A DNA stretch of 64,000 nt from Septoria linicola. Taxonomy: Eukaryota > Ascomycota > Dothideomycetes > Mycosphaerellales > Mycosphaerellaceae. Below, piece after piece: positions 1-11,711 of the stretch. Every line of letters starts with the position of its first letter. The first letter of the stretch is position 1. The position numbers and the translations under genes are program-made. The stretch spans positions 124,001 to 188,000 of the forward strand of contig CP099420.1 in NCBI GenBank assembly GCA_024114885.1, read 5' to 3'. Under the pieces are notes generated by a model. The model searched no databases, was not told where the DNA came from, and saw nothing but the letters and a program-made list of their open reading frames with translations.

Positions 1-3000
1 ACTACTTCCTTATAGTTTCTTAGAATTAGAACCTCCTATTTATATATTCCTACTTCTTTAGTAGTAGAGAATATAATCTCTTTAACTTCCTTTAAGAATT
101 CTAGGTCCTATAGGATACCTAGGTTAATAGAGCTTATAGCTAAGAAGAAAGCCTAATACTCTAGAAGTATTTCCTTATCTAGCTAACTATTCTAATCTAG
201 CTTAAGCCTAATTAGCTTTAGCTTCTAGTTAAATCTATTAAGTTCTTAGAATACTTTCCTCTTTCTAAGAGTTTATCTTAGAGCTATCTACTCCTAATCT
301 ATCTCTATAGTTTCTTAGATAGAATTCTTAGATTCTTTCTTAACTTTCTCTTAGTCTAGGAATTTTCTATACTCTCCTATATCTTCTAGTAGAGATAGAA
401 GTTATATAAAGAGTTTCTTTCCTTCCTAAACCTATACTAATAGCTAAGAGAGAGGAGGCTTCTACTAGCCTAGACTAGGAGTACCTAGGGTACTCCTACT
501 AGCTTATAGAGTAGGCTAGCTAATAGTTCTTAGCTTTCTAATAGATCTTCTTTCTAGAGCTAAACTAGAAAGATTCTTAATCTTAATATTTAAGTCTAAT
601 TCTCTATCTAGCTTATCTTTAAAGAAGATTATATTAGTATACTACTTAATAGCCTTTATATCTAGCTCCTAGAACTTCTATATCTTTACTATATTATTAT
701 AGTATCTAATAAATATAATATCCTTTTCTCTATTTATTAGCTTATTACTCCTTACCTACTAAGGCTATACTCTTATATCTATATATACTATAGCTCTATA
801 TCCCTATACCTTAAGGTAAGAGACTATTAGTTTAATCCTATTAAAAGCTTTATTAGGTAAGAGCTTAAATCCTTTAATATTAGATCTATTTAGAAGCTTA
901 TTCCTTATATATATCTATACTTTAAGAGCTTCTAGCTAAAACTTAATAGGTATCTTACTTTCTTTAAGTATTACTCTAATAGAGGCCTCTAATATTTAGA
1001 TAGACCTCTTAACTACTCTATTCTAAAGTAAATTATAGGCCTTAGTTAGCTTAAGAGTAATTCTAAAGTCCTTCTTCTACTATTTAATTAAAGTAGTAAT
1101 CTCTCTAGTATTATTAGCTCTTATAGACTTAAGAAGTACTACTAACTACCTTTCTACCTTAATCCTCTAGTTCTAAAGAGTAGTTAGTATATCTAATCTA
1201 GCTTTAAGTAGAAATACTTATTTCTTTCTTAAGAAATTATTAATAATCTTAAGCTACTATATAAAACCTTTTACTAATAATAGTAATAGTCTATAGATGT
1301 CTACTAATATAAGAGCTAATCTTTTAGGTCTTCTCTTAATAGACTTACCTAGGTATTTCTTTATCTTACCTATCGTATAGATCCTATACTTATACTCTTC
1401 CTAGCTAGGAATTAGAATTCTTTCTTTTAGATTAGTAACTTTATAAAGGTTTAAGAGTAACCTTCTTCTAAAATATATAAATCTTCTATACTATAGCTTC
1501 TACTATTTTAGATCCTTCTCTAATAAGGTAGTATAGATATTATTAACCTCTATAGGATTATATAGTAAGTAATATAACTTTTTCTATAAGAGAGGTAATA
1601 TCTTACTAATAAATAGAACACCTCTAACTAGCTTAGTCTTTATAACTATTTAGCTATCTAGAGAGGTAAAAGTAAAATTAGGCTTTTAGACTCTAAATTA
1701 CTTACTAAACTAATCCTATAATATAAGATTTACTCTAAGATTAGGAATAAATAGTACTCTATTAAGTAGAACTTCTTCTTCTAAGATTCTCTTTATCTAT
1801 ACTAGTCTAGAGTAGGTTATATAGAGGTATCCTCCTTCTACCTTAATCTATACTTTCTTCCTTAGTAGCTTTACTAATCTAAAGAAGGATAGTTAGTTAG
1901 TTATATAGGATAAGATATAGGAATCTAAGAGCTATTCTTAGAGTAATAACTTACTTTTAGCCTTAATTATAGAATAGGCTAACTTATCTTAATTATTATC
2001 TTCTAATAAGGAATTATTATTACTTCTAGAACTAGATTAAGCTCTAGAATTAGAACTAGAACTAGACTTCTAGGCTAAAAATCCTTTCTTTAGAAGCTTT
2101 CTAGACTTTTCTATCCTTTAAAGCTACTTACCTATTCTCTAGATAGCCTTCTTTAGCTTATTATATAATAATAACTTATAGATAGCTTTCTTAATATATC
2201 TAGTATTCCTTAGTAAAAGAGATCTTCTAACCCTCTCTCTAAAGAATAATCCTTAAGAGTCCTTCTAGTTCTTAGTACTATTTCTTTACTAGGATAGTTT
2301 CTTAGTAGTAGAGAGGTTAGGATAATCTTTTAACTAGTACTTCTCTTTCTTATAGAGCTAGTATATTAGTAGAGACTTTCCTTAGTAAGGCTACCTAGAA
2401 TAGAATATAGCTAAACCTATATCTATCTTATCTAGATTATCTCTTACCTCTTAGAACTTAAGTAGAAAGAGAATAGTATCTATATCTAAGGATAGTTAGG
2501 TTATAATAGTATCCTTAGCTACTTAGTATAATATAGATAGAGACTATAGAAGATATTTTAGCCTTTTCTCTTAGCTCTAGTAGTAAGCTTCCTAAGGATT
2601 AATCTTAGTAATCCTCTTACCTAGGCCTCTAAGGTATCTCTATACTTCTCTAATTATCTTATTAGGTAATATCCTAAATATAATAAACTACTTAATTAGA
2701 CCTATAGTATAGGACTTTAGGACTCTATTATACTTGTTCTAGAGAATTACCTATATCTTAGCTACTAGTATAGTAATATACTATATCTCTAGCTCTATCT
2801 TATTATCTTTACTAATACTATATCTAATACTAAACCTATATACTATATTATCTTTTAAGAAGTATTAATTCTAAGTAATATATATCTAGAGACTAGTATC
2901 CTACTAAACTATATATAGGTTCTCTCTAATAATTAGTTAGCTAATTACCTAGAACTAGTTCTTTCCTTCTAGCTTATCTATCTATAGCTTAAACTATTTC

Positions 3001-3782
3001 TTCTAGTTAGTTCTATCTAGGATTAGAATCCTTTAGCTCTTCTTATCCTCTTAGTCTATTATAGAAATATATAAATAGAATAAATAATTAGTAGAATACC
3101 TTAGACTAGCTAAGGATTCTAGAGAAGAGTAATTTCTTATAGTAGAGAGACTAGCTCTAAGGGATAGAGATTTCTCGTATTTAGGAAATTACTAAGACTT
3201 AGATCTTTCTCTCTTAGTAGAGTTTCTACTACTAGGTAGTAGGAAGGCTAGGTAGCCTCTTCTAACTCTAGTAATACTAGGTATAATAGTAGAGAACTAG
3301 ATAGGTATTAATAGAGTAGGAATATACTACTATCTTATAGAGATCTTTACTAACTTATATACTACTAGGTATAAACTAGCTTCGTTAGTAATATAGTTAG
3401 AGAAACTTCTAGGCTCTAAATATTTTCTATAAACTATAAGAGATATAAGTAACCTATACTAATATAGGTTACTTCTATTTAGTATATAAACCTAGGCTTA
3501 TAATCTATTAAAAGTAGAGAGCGTATTATATACTATATAATATTAAGGAGAGTATAGCGTAGTAAAGAAGAATAGAGGATTAATCTTAAACTAACTTATA
3601 TATATAGTATAGTAGTAATATACTAGGAACTAAATACAAAGTTAATTAAGTTAGTTATCTAAGAAGAGAAGAAAGAGAAATAAGATATACCTCTTACTAA
3701 GCCTTAGGTAGATACCTTAGGTATCTAGAACTATATCTAAATTACTATATCTAGACTAACTATCTAGGATATATTCTTAATA
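1..3782 (-). mobile_element. Ty1/Copia LTR retrotransposon, copy A (RIPed, truncated by window start)
   Basis: Read on the minus strand, this block matches the two plus-strand copies in the right flank (from 49,774 and 58,825) along its whole length: LTR, primer-binding region, gag and part of the integrase region. It lacks CpA/TpG almost completely and is full of stop codons, so it encodes nothing now. Its 5' LTR is the inner end, next to the gene island, and the element runs leftwards out of the window, so its 3' half and 3' LTR cannot be seen. It looks the most heavily mutated of the three copies: places where copies B and C keep TG or CA usually read TA here. Confidence 0.9.
3506..3782 (-). 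repeat. 5' LTR of Copia copy A
   Basis: A 277-bp counterpart of the 278-bp LTRs of copies B and C in reverse orientation. Its ends read TATTAAAAG and CTTAATA, that is TG...CA ends converted to TA by RIP. The RIPed primer-binding site lies just inside it at about 3,490-3,505. The five bases after the LTR (AGTTA, 3783-3787) would be the target duplication, but the other side is outside the window. Confidence 0.88.
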
Positions 3783-4510
3783 AGTTAGGTATCTAGTTAG
3801 ATACTAAGAAAGAGAGGATTAGTAAGATAAAGGCCTACCTATATACTATACTTAGTAGTTTTAGTATAAAACTAAGATAGTAGTTCGTTTCTAAGATAGC
3901 TATATTTACTCTACTTAATTAATTTAATATTCTACGCTTCTAATATAAGCTCTTAAGCCTAGAGCTACTAGTTTAAGCTCGTTACTACTATCTAACCTAT
4001 ATATTATAAGACTATTACTATCTAAATAGATCTTATTCTATAATAGCTACTTTTATACCTACTTAGAAGGTTAGTATTAGAGTAGTTATTATCTATTATT
4101 ATATTTAAAACTCTTTACTAATAAATACTTCTTCGATTCTAATAGTTAGTTTTAGATAGTAGCTTTACTAATCTTATTCTTTTCTTATAGCTCTACTATC
4201 TTTAGAGTTTAGAAGACTATAATAAAAGCTTTCTACTATACGACGGCCTTTACTACTATTACTTTAGTAGTAGTACTCTTCTAAGAAGGTAACTAAAACT
4301 TATAAATCCTCGATTAGATAGTTAGTATTAAGCTATAGTAATAATAGTACGTAGACCTATAGTATATAGCCTACTTAGATTAACTAGAAACCTATATATA
4401 TATTCGAAGTAACCTATGCTATAAAGTTACCTAAGAGGCGCTCTTTACTAGATTCGCGCTCTCTAGCTAATAGTATATCTAGTCCGACTTTTATATAGAG
4501 AGGAACAAGA
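3783..4510. other. RIPed AT-rich DNA, origin not recognised
   Basis: Composition matches the neighbouring retrotransposon (few CpA/TpG, many TAG/TAA), but the sequence does not match the Copia copies or the integrase-core relic by eye. It is probably older repeat DNA into which copy A inserted. Normal composition returns at about 4,510. Confidence 0.6.
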
Positions 4511-4945
4511 AGATCCTAGAACCGAAACCCGCCAAACCAGAATCTTGGATCGCGCCATGGCATACAGATTTGTAGTGTATCCGTTGTGGAGACAAATGCG
4601 TAAGTGGCCGAACAATGTAGATGAGGTCCATAGCTAATGGTGGGGTTAAGCCAGCATGGTGTTAAGGCAAGCATGAGAATTCCTTACACGATACGAAGCC
4701 AGACGTCAACAGGTGGTACAATCCCGTTGAGAATCCGATCAACCGACCAAGGTTACGGCCAGGAAGGCAAGCTTAGCAATATGGAACTGACCACAAAGCT
4801 CATCTCTTCTCGCTTGCATATATGTTGTACATGGGTATCATAACATGCAAATTGCACCCTCGCCCTCTCCGCTATGCAGATGCTGTGTCTTCATTCATAA
4901 TCATTCATCGCCTTGCGTGCATCGTTCTGCAGGCACAGCTGTCAC
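4511..4945. other. Intergenic, nothing recognised
   Basis: Normal-composition DNA between the RIPed block and the 3' end of APN2. A 68-codon open frame at 4637-4843 has no recognisable features. No alpha-box or HMG-box coding sequence is visible. Confidence 0.5.
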
Positions 4946-6910
4946 TCAGCTTCCGACATCACCTTTGACCGGACTGCCTTCCACGCTGCCGTTCTTCTCC
5001 GTGTGAACTCTGCCATTCTGCCAGTCACTACACCAGATGAACGTGGGACAGCGCCATTGCGATCCAGGCGTACGATCCTTCTCCCCAGAAGGGCCGAGTG
5101 GTCTTGCACACATCCAGAAGCTACGTCCTTGATTATACCCTTTCTTCTTGGTAAGCATGCTCTTGCATGGCTCGTTGTGTCCTTCACACATTGGCGCTAC
5201 CGGTCTTGCGAAGAGGGAAGACCAGGACTTCTGCGTACGCTCTGCAGAAGCAAGCTGTTGTGTGAACGAGCGAGGAGAGATGTCTAGATCGTCTTCAGTA
5301 TCTGGAGGCTCGGTTGGCTTGGGCGTAGAGGGCTCGTGTAGGGGAGGACATACGTCGTCGCCCTGTGACAGCTGAGAGTGTAGGGCAGCAGAAGCTGCGA
5401 TGGCTCGCGCGAGCTCTGGATCGTAATCATTGGCGCCGGCGTTGAGGATGGGTATTGAGCTCGACTTCTCTGGAGAAGTCTCTTTCGTCTTTGGAGGTGG
5501 GTTCTTAGCCTGAAAGAAGCCCTTGAGACTCTGCTGACCTTTTGTTGCTGTCGTCTTCGCGTCAGACTTCTGACGCTTGATCGGTGGCTCCTTCACCGGA
5601 GGTCCTATTGACGCCTTTCTCTTCACGGGTGATGCTGCTGAAGTGGGCATTTCCTTCTGCTGTGCAGGTCGTGCAACGTCCTGTGGAAGCGCAATGTCTC
5701 CCTCTGGTGTCTCGTCTGCCTGCGATTCCTGCAGCGACGACTGCGCCTTCTTCATCTGTGGGGCGGCGAACATGCTCTTGATGCTCCGCCTCTTGTCGAA
5801 CTCTGGCATGCGCTTTGCAGAGAAGGCCGGTGTCGATGCTATCTTCCACTCCTGCTTCCTCTGTCCCGCCTCAAAAACACCAGCCGGATTCATGACGTCG
5901 ACAAAGTGCTGTTCACCTTGCGTCGTGGCTACTGTGTCATGGAAATTGACATACACCGGACAGTGATCGCTCCCCAGCAGTCCTTCTTGTATGTTGGCGT
6001 CCTGAATCCAGCTCTTCATGGCCTCGGCGACCAGCACAAAGTCGATTCTGCTGCCAAAGTTGCCGGGCCGGGCATTGATCTTCGTGTCCCAGTGCGTGTA
6101 CATGCCTTTTCTGTCGGGATGGAAGCCTCTGGTCGTGTCCCACAGCACAGCTGCCTCCCGCCCTTCGTCTCGCTGATCCAGCACTTCGCCATCAAGCAGC
6201 AATTGATTGAAGATGCGCCTGTTAGGCCCTGCCAGAAAGTCTTCTCGTGTCGCCTGCTTCTTGCGAATCTCCTCCAACGTGCTCGCGCTGTCGCCTTCGT
6301 GCCGCGTCACATTCAGATCTCCCACCAACACCACGTTCTTGCCACTCTTGATCAGATTCCGTATCCGATAGTCTAGCGCGCACAGGAAGCCGTAGCGGAA
6401 GCCGTCTCTCAAGCCATTGCTATTGGCCGGACTGTACACGCCAAACAGCACAAATGCCGGAAACTCGAGCACGACACATCGTCCTTCGGCATCCAGTCCC
6501 GCCGGGTCTTCTCCTCCCAGCTCCCACAGCTGCGAGTACTGTTCTGTGTTGAGATATCCACCAATCGCTTCATCGTCAGGCAGCTCGCGATACGGCGTTC
6601 CATTGTTGCTGCTCGTTAACACGCCCAACACTCCTTCCTCTGCTCGGATCGGTGAACAGGTCGCGTTTCGCGTGTAGATGCCGACGCCCGAGTAGCCCTT
6701 CTTGTGCTTGGGCAAGCTGAAGTAGCAGTCCCAGCCGTCGACCAGCACCATGTCATCGCGAAGGTCTTTGCGTTGGATCTTCAGCTCCTGCATAACCACA
6801 ATGTCCGCCTCGAGGATGTCGAACATGGACGAGTACGAGCGGGACGTGTTCCATGGCGGGTACGAGAACGGATTGCGGATGCCATTGACATTCCACGTCG
6901 TCAGCCGCAT
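4946..6910 (-). CDS. APN2: AP endonuclease 2 (DNA lyase), APN2
   Basis: Exonuclease III-family class II AP endonuclease acting in base excision repair in the nucleus. Single exon, 654 residues. The start is the ATG at 6910, which opens the catalytic fold directly (RLTTWNVNGIRN); an upstream extension of the frame is poorly conserved in style. Catalytic signatures are MQELK (Glu42), YSPAN (about 159), GDLNV (Asp198) and the C-terminal SDHCP (Asp315-His316). A PCNA-interacting box, QQSLKGFF, lies at about 459-466. A GRF zinc finger (CEGH...C...CPTFIWC) lies at about 575-626. This catalytic/PIP/GRF layout is typical of APN2 and not of APN1. It is divergent from APC5 with 349 bp between start codons. 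In many Pezizomycotina this gene borders the MAT locus. Confidence 0.95.
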   Translation of the reverse strand: MRLTTWNVNGIRNPFSYPPWNTSRSYSSMFDILEADIVVMQELKIQRKDLRDDMVLVDGWDCYFSLPKHKKGYSGVGIYTRNATCSPIRAEEGVLGVLTSSNNGTPYRELPDDEAIGGYLNTEQYSQLWELGGEDPAGLDAEGRCVVLEFPAFVLFGVYSPANSNGLRDGFRYGFLCALDYRIRNLIKSGKNVVLVGDLNVTRHEGDSASTLEEIRKKQATREDFLAGPNRRIFNQLLLDGEVLDQRDEGREAAVLWDTTRGFHPDRKGMYTHWDTKINARPGNFGSRIDFVLVAEAMKSWIQDANIQEGLLGSDHCPVYVNFHDTVATTQGEQHFVDVMNPAGVFEAGQRKQEWKIASTPAFSAKRMPEFDKRRSIKSMFAAPQMKKAQSSLQESQADETPEGDIALPQDVARPAQQKEMPTSAASPVKRKASIGPPVKEPPIKRQKSDAKTTATKGQQSLKGFFQAKNPPPKTKETSPEKSSSIPILNAGANDYDPELARAIAASAALHSQLSQGDDVCPPLHEPSTPKPTEPPDTEDDLDISPRSFTQQLASAERTQKSWSSLFARPVAPMCEGHNEPCKSMLTKKKGYNQGRSFWMCARPLGPSGEKDRTPGSQWRCPTFIWCSDWQNGRVHTEKNGSVEGSPVKGDVGS

Positions 6911-7259
6911 GGTCGTCTGCTCATCTTCCTGCCCGTCCAAAGACGAGTTGGAACATGGAAGGGCGTCGCGTGAGAACAGAGACGAGTTGCTGCCGCCAAT
7001 GACGTGCACAAATCGGCAACGGAATTGAAGCCGCCGACGCGTCTCGCTCGCGTTTGCACGAGATACCAAACATTGACATCTGCTCTTGCATGTTTCAACC
7101 CAATTTTGACTTAGGAGGCAGCGGCAGCATGGGAAGTACTGCTCGATTTTGAGCAGGGGCGATCATTTCCGGGAAGGTGCTGCCACAGCGCTCAGCTCGC
7201 CATCGCTCTCATGGAGAACACCACCACGACATGAAGACAGCACGAAATCATGATCCAAA
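6911..7259. promoter_or_regulatory. Divergent promoter region APN2/APC5
   Basis: The 349 bp between two divergent start codons must hold both promoters. I see no specific binding motif that I can defend. Confidence 0.5.
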
Positions 7260-9820
7260 ATGCCTCGATTCTTGACTCCACCACGCGTCGGTCTTCTGAT
7301 CTTGATTCGCCTCTACAAGTCCGGCGACAAGTTCGGCGCAAATGACACCATCAACATCCTCGAATTCATCGCCAAGCACACGATCCTGACAACCGACCAT
7401 GACCCAAATCTGATTGAAGAGAAGAAAGACATCTTCTCGTCCGACATTCAGGCCTTTCAGCCACATCTCAAGCAATGGCATGCTGCAGCATTCCCAGGCA
7501 CTACAGCATGGGACGTCTTCGTCACTTCGGTGTGGAGCGATCTCGATGGCCTCGATTCGCTCACAAACCTCATCACCAATTTGAGGCAGTCCAGTGTGCC
7601 GATGCTCGGCGTGCAGAGTGAGACTGGGTATGGCCTCCCTCTCTTCTGAGCAGCACTTCTCGCGCTGACATGTCCCAGCTACGAGAATCCTGTCACTCCA
7701 GCCAGTCCGCTCGGCCAAGTCATTCGTCGCTGCTACGTTGAGTTCACGCGACTCCAGTTCGGCGACTCCCAAGCACTTTGGAAGTCTTTTGCAGCATGGA
7801 GAGCTTCAAGCTGGGAGTATTTCGTTACTCTTCATCCTGGATCTTCCCAGTACATGGAGGAGCAGAGGATGGAGAACAACGAGGAGCTTAATGCTGACTT
7901 CGCCGCTCGCACTCACTTCACTCAAGATCACAGTCCGCCTGCGGCGGTCGACACTGACCTTTTGCTGACGCATGCCATTCGTCAGCTCCAGCAGCTTGGT
8001 ACCAGGGTGCCAGACGATGTCAAGTCAAAGCTTGCCACTTGGGTAGACGAGCTGGCCGCTTCAAATGCTGGCACGCAGAGTATGCACTTCTTCATGGCAT
8101 TCTTCGAGCACAGCAAAGCTGGCCAGTATACGATGGCCCTCGAAAGTCTACATCGTTACTTTGACTACAGCTTGGCAGCGAGAAGTGGCGGGGCTGGCGA
8201 CAATGCCAATTTGAGGGTCTACTACCAGTACGCACTTTTGCACCTGAGTGTACTTCACGCAGATTTCGAATGCTGGGAAGAGAGCGTTGACGCCATGAAT
8301 GAATGCATTGCTACTGGTATGTTTCTCAGAACGACACCTAAACTGATACTAACCCCTGCCAGCACGAGAGAACCAAGATACAGCATGCCTGAATTTCGCT
8401 CTATCGTGGCTCCTGTACCTCCGCCATGCGCATCCTGGAAAAGGCGCGTCAGCCTTCGCATCAATTACCGGTGTCGTCGGAGGTGGTGAACATGATGAGA
8501 TTGCTTTCCTGAAAACCAAGGCCAGGGAAAGCAAGAACTGGCTGCTGCTGAGCAGCACACTTCTCGAAGAAGGTAGAGTCGAGTTGTTCGCCGGCGGCAA
8601 CGCGAATCGAGCTCAAGAGCATGTGCTTCAAGCACTCTATCTCAGTGTACAGCACGATCTGCGGACACTAGCTCCTGCGGCTCAGCTCTTCTACGGCTCG
8701 TGTTTGGATCGATTGGGTATAACAATAATCGCGTTGTCTGGTGAACACATATCTGACCATTTACCAGGCCAGTCACACCTTGCGAACAGGCAGTACGACC
8801 TTGCAGACACCATACACATCTCACACTGCCCCATCAGCGATCGTGTACGATCGAATTGCCGTGCAGCCCTGGCGTTAGCTCATCGGGGATCATACGACCA
8901 AGCACTGGCAGTACTTGATGGAGCCACCTCAGTTGCTAGAGGCATTCTAAAGTCAGAAACGCGAGTCAAGGCTTTCTTGGGCCTCGTCCGCCTTCGTCGA
9001 TCGATACATCGGTAATTGCTACTCATTACCATGCTTCTGTCGACCAGATACTGACTCTCTTAGTGGCAATCATGAAGCGTCCACTTACTACCTCAATCAA
9101 CTTTCGCCACTCCTATCTTCGGCCGATCCGGAGTTCACTCACGAGATGCACTCATTGCAAGTCGAGCATCACATAGCTCGACAGGACTACCCCACAGCAA
9201 TGCAGAGAGTCAGCGCACTGCTGGCCGGTTCCGCGGACTCGGCCAACGGCACAGACCTTGCCCAACGACTACATTGGCTGATTCAGAAAGCACGCATTTT
9301 CGCTCTAGCAGGCAGAGCAACCAAAGGTCTGAGCATATGCCTTCGTGCCACATCGACAGCCCAGCGCCACCTGCTCGTGCCTGTCATGCTCGAAGGCCTT
9401 TCTGTACTAGGCAAAGTCCTACTCGAAGTCGGCGAATTTGAAGCTGCACGAGCTATGTACGAGTCAGCATTGCCAGTGGCTCTCGAAGGCGGAGAAGCTG
9501 CACTTGTTGCTGCAATGTGGACTGCAATAGGCGAGAGCTGTGTTGGCCTCGCTGGGAAGTGTCTCGAGCAGAAGTCCGAGGATGATGCGACCTCAGTTGA
9601 GATTGTTGCAGAGCAGACTCGCTTTATGCGACGAGCAGATGAGTGCATCGAGCAAAGCCGAATGGTGTACCAACATATTGAGCATGTTGAAGGGCAGATG
9701 ACTTGCCTTGCCATGAAGAGTCGTATCAATCAGTGGACTGCCGACGAAGTGGCTGTCAAGCTGGCGGATGAGATGTACGATGTTTTGGCGGCTTCAAGAC
9801 GAGCTCAAGAGAGCACGTAA
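7260..9820 (+). CDS. APC5: Anaphase-promoting complex subunit 5
   Basis: Scaffold subunit of the APC/C ubiquitin ligase that drives exit from mitosis. Five exons by splice consensus and frame: 7260-7627, 7679-8316, 8363-8716, 8768-9011 and 9064-9820, giving 786 residues. Each junction restores a continuous frame. The N-terminal part (PRFLTPPRVGLLILIRLYK) and the middle segment around YYQYALLHLSVLHADFECWEE followed by LNFALSWLLYLRHAH are the characteristic APC5 domain. The C-terminal half is helical, TPR-like repeats. The gene sits head-to-head with APN2. APN2, COX13 and APC5 form a conserved group beside MAT in many Pezizomycotina; COX13 is not between them here. The ATG at 7260 is the first in frame; an ATG at 7250 is in another frame. 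Confidence 0.92.
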
Positions 9821-10218
9821 ATGCAGCAGCAAAACGTAACTGTTTAGTCTGGAGACCATACAAAGTCTAGGGTCTTAACACCTGTCAGGCGAACTGTGTA
9901 CTTTTGTCCTTTAGCGCTGTGATAGCATAGATACACACCGATCGATTCGATCTGAACGTACGCGGCCACTCGTCGCGCACGTGAAATGCACTCTTCTCTT
10001 CGACAGTCGCCACGATTAAGCTTTGTGGCTTGGTGGGGCTGTGCTGAGAATGCCTCAGCCTCGCTTCTTTTGAGGTGCATGCTGGATGTTGTTCTGTGCT
10101 CCAAGTCTGTTTCAGCTCGGTGTTAGCACGCTATCATATCGTGCAGTTTGGAAACTCCACATTCGCTAGATGTGCTTACGTGGAATAGGCCTAGAACCAA
10201 AAGGCAAGAACTGGAGTG
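9821..10218. other. Intergenic, nothing recognised
   Basis: About 400 bp downstream of APC5 with only a short, featureless minus-strand frame (9844-10104). Confidence 0.5.
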
Positions 10219-11339
10219 ATGATTTATCAGCCACTACGCTCCGATCGGCAAGACATTCGACTAACTACTGGTAATCGAGCCAGGAGATCCCGACTCGAAC
10301 CTGAAATGCTCCCTCCAGCACGTCTCCCTGCTCGATGGGCCAGAGTACGAGACTATATCGTACGTTTGGGGCGACGCTACCATCCGTGAGAATATCACGG
10401 CAAATGACATAGTAACCTCAGTACCTACTAGCTCGGCAGCAGCGTTGCGTCGACTAAGGAAGACGTCAGTCCAGCGAGTCGTGTGAATCGATGCTATATG
10501 TATCTATCAAGACGATCTGGACGAAAGGGCCCAACAAGTATCTGTGATGCGAGATATATACAGCAAGGGCATTAGGAACCTGATAGTCTTGGGCGAGAGT
10601 GGCACATCAGAGTAGGAGGTTGCTCAAATGTACAAAATCCACGATGAGTCTCGTGTTGATACTCAAGGCTTCCGAAACCTCCCGCAAGATGATCGTTAGG
10701 AAGGACTCGTCGTTTACATTCTCGAAGACGCGGCGACAAGACGCCTCTTCGTGCAGACGTGAACTGGAACATCCTGCGAAGACTTTGGTGGAACCCATGG
10801 TTCAGGTAAGGAGATCGTTGGCTAATGACGGTAGTCGCGTGTGGGTCATGCAAGAAGCAGTACTAGCGACCAACAAACCTGTGTACTTACGGGGCTGTTT
10901 CATTTCCACTAATTGATATGTTGAGAGCGAGTGTATGGACAGCCCACAAATATTCCCCCTCTATATGTTGGCATAAGCGGTTCCGCGGTCTGGAGAATCG
11001 CGTACACACTATGGGACCTCCTTGATCAAGACACTGGTAACACTGGAGGCTCGATTGCATATGTACTAGAATCCAATCAAGTACTGCAAGCTTTCGATCC
11101 CAAGAGATGAAGTTTATGGCGGTTTGGGACTAATGAAGTGCGTGTTATCCACGCCGGTTATCCCTGAGAAACTTAGGCCGGACTATCACACATCGATGGA
11201 GACTGTTTACCGCAACGCGACTGCCGCGGCACTGGCCGAGGACGGCGATGCTAGTATGGATCCGATCTTCCAACTTGTTCATCATCGCTCTGCTCACGAA
11301 CTAGAAAATCTGGTCAATCCGAGCTGGGTGCCTCATTAG
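10219..11339 (+). pseudogene. HET-domain (heterokaryon incompatibility) protein, degenerate
   Basis: Translation in shifting frames gives the ordered HET blocks. An N-terminal YQPLRSDRQDIRL starts from the ATG at 10219. Then come ETISYVWGD, IDAICIYQDDLDERAQQV, MRDIYSKGIRNLIVLGE, RVWVMQEAVLA, and a late PRDEVYGGLGLM. The gene is broken. There is a frameshift just after the N-terminal block. The Trp that should precede IDAICI is TGA (10484-10486). Further stops follow (for example after GTSE). A 29-nt GT-AG segment (about 10806-10834) joins the WF and RVWVMQE blocks, so at least one old intron may remain. HET proteins normally trigger programmed cell death on fusion of incompatible hyphae; this copy should be inactive. 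Confidence 0.82.
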
Positions 11340-11711
11340 CAACGTGAGCACGATATATCGCAGCTCGTGCCTTCATCTAGCACATCCGCTACTCTCTCCT
11401 AGCCTGATAGAAAACGCTTCAGTATTGAGTCCTAGGTAGAAGCGGTGTGGGTACGTAAGGTATTGAACGAGCTCATAGTATAGAGTCACAAAAGTGCCGA
11501 TGCTAGCTTTCTCGTAGCTTTCAGCCCTACGATCATCCCGAAAAAGTCTTTATATCACTCTGGGCTTGTTGTGCATCGGCTGCTCACCTCCGGGCTCCGG
11601 CCATTACAATGGATAGGGCCATCCCGCGGCGGACGTTGGTCGCTGATGACAGCTCAACACGAAAACATATATTTTCCCGACACCATGCTCCGTCGTATCT
11701 GGCAGAGGCGA

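Noticed and set aside
5577..6973. Several plus-strand open frames of 65-156 codons opposite APN2
   Set aside because: They are antisense shadows of a GC-rich conserved coding region, with no domain content.
6911..7069. 53-residue N-terminal extension of APN2
   Set aside because: The catalytic domain of this family begins right at the ATG at 6910, and the extension overlaps the divergent promoter.
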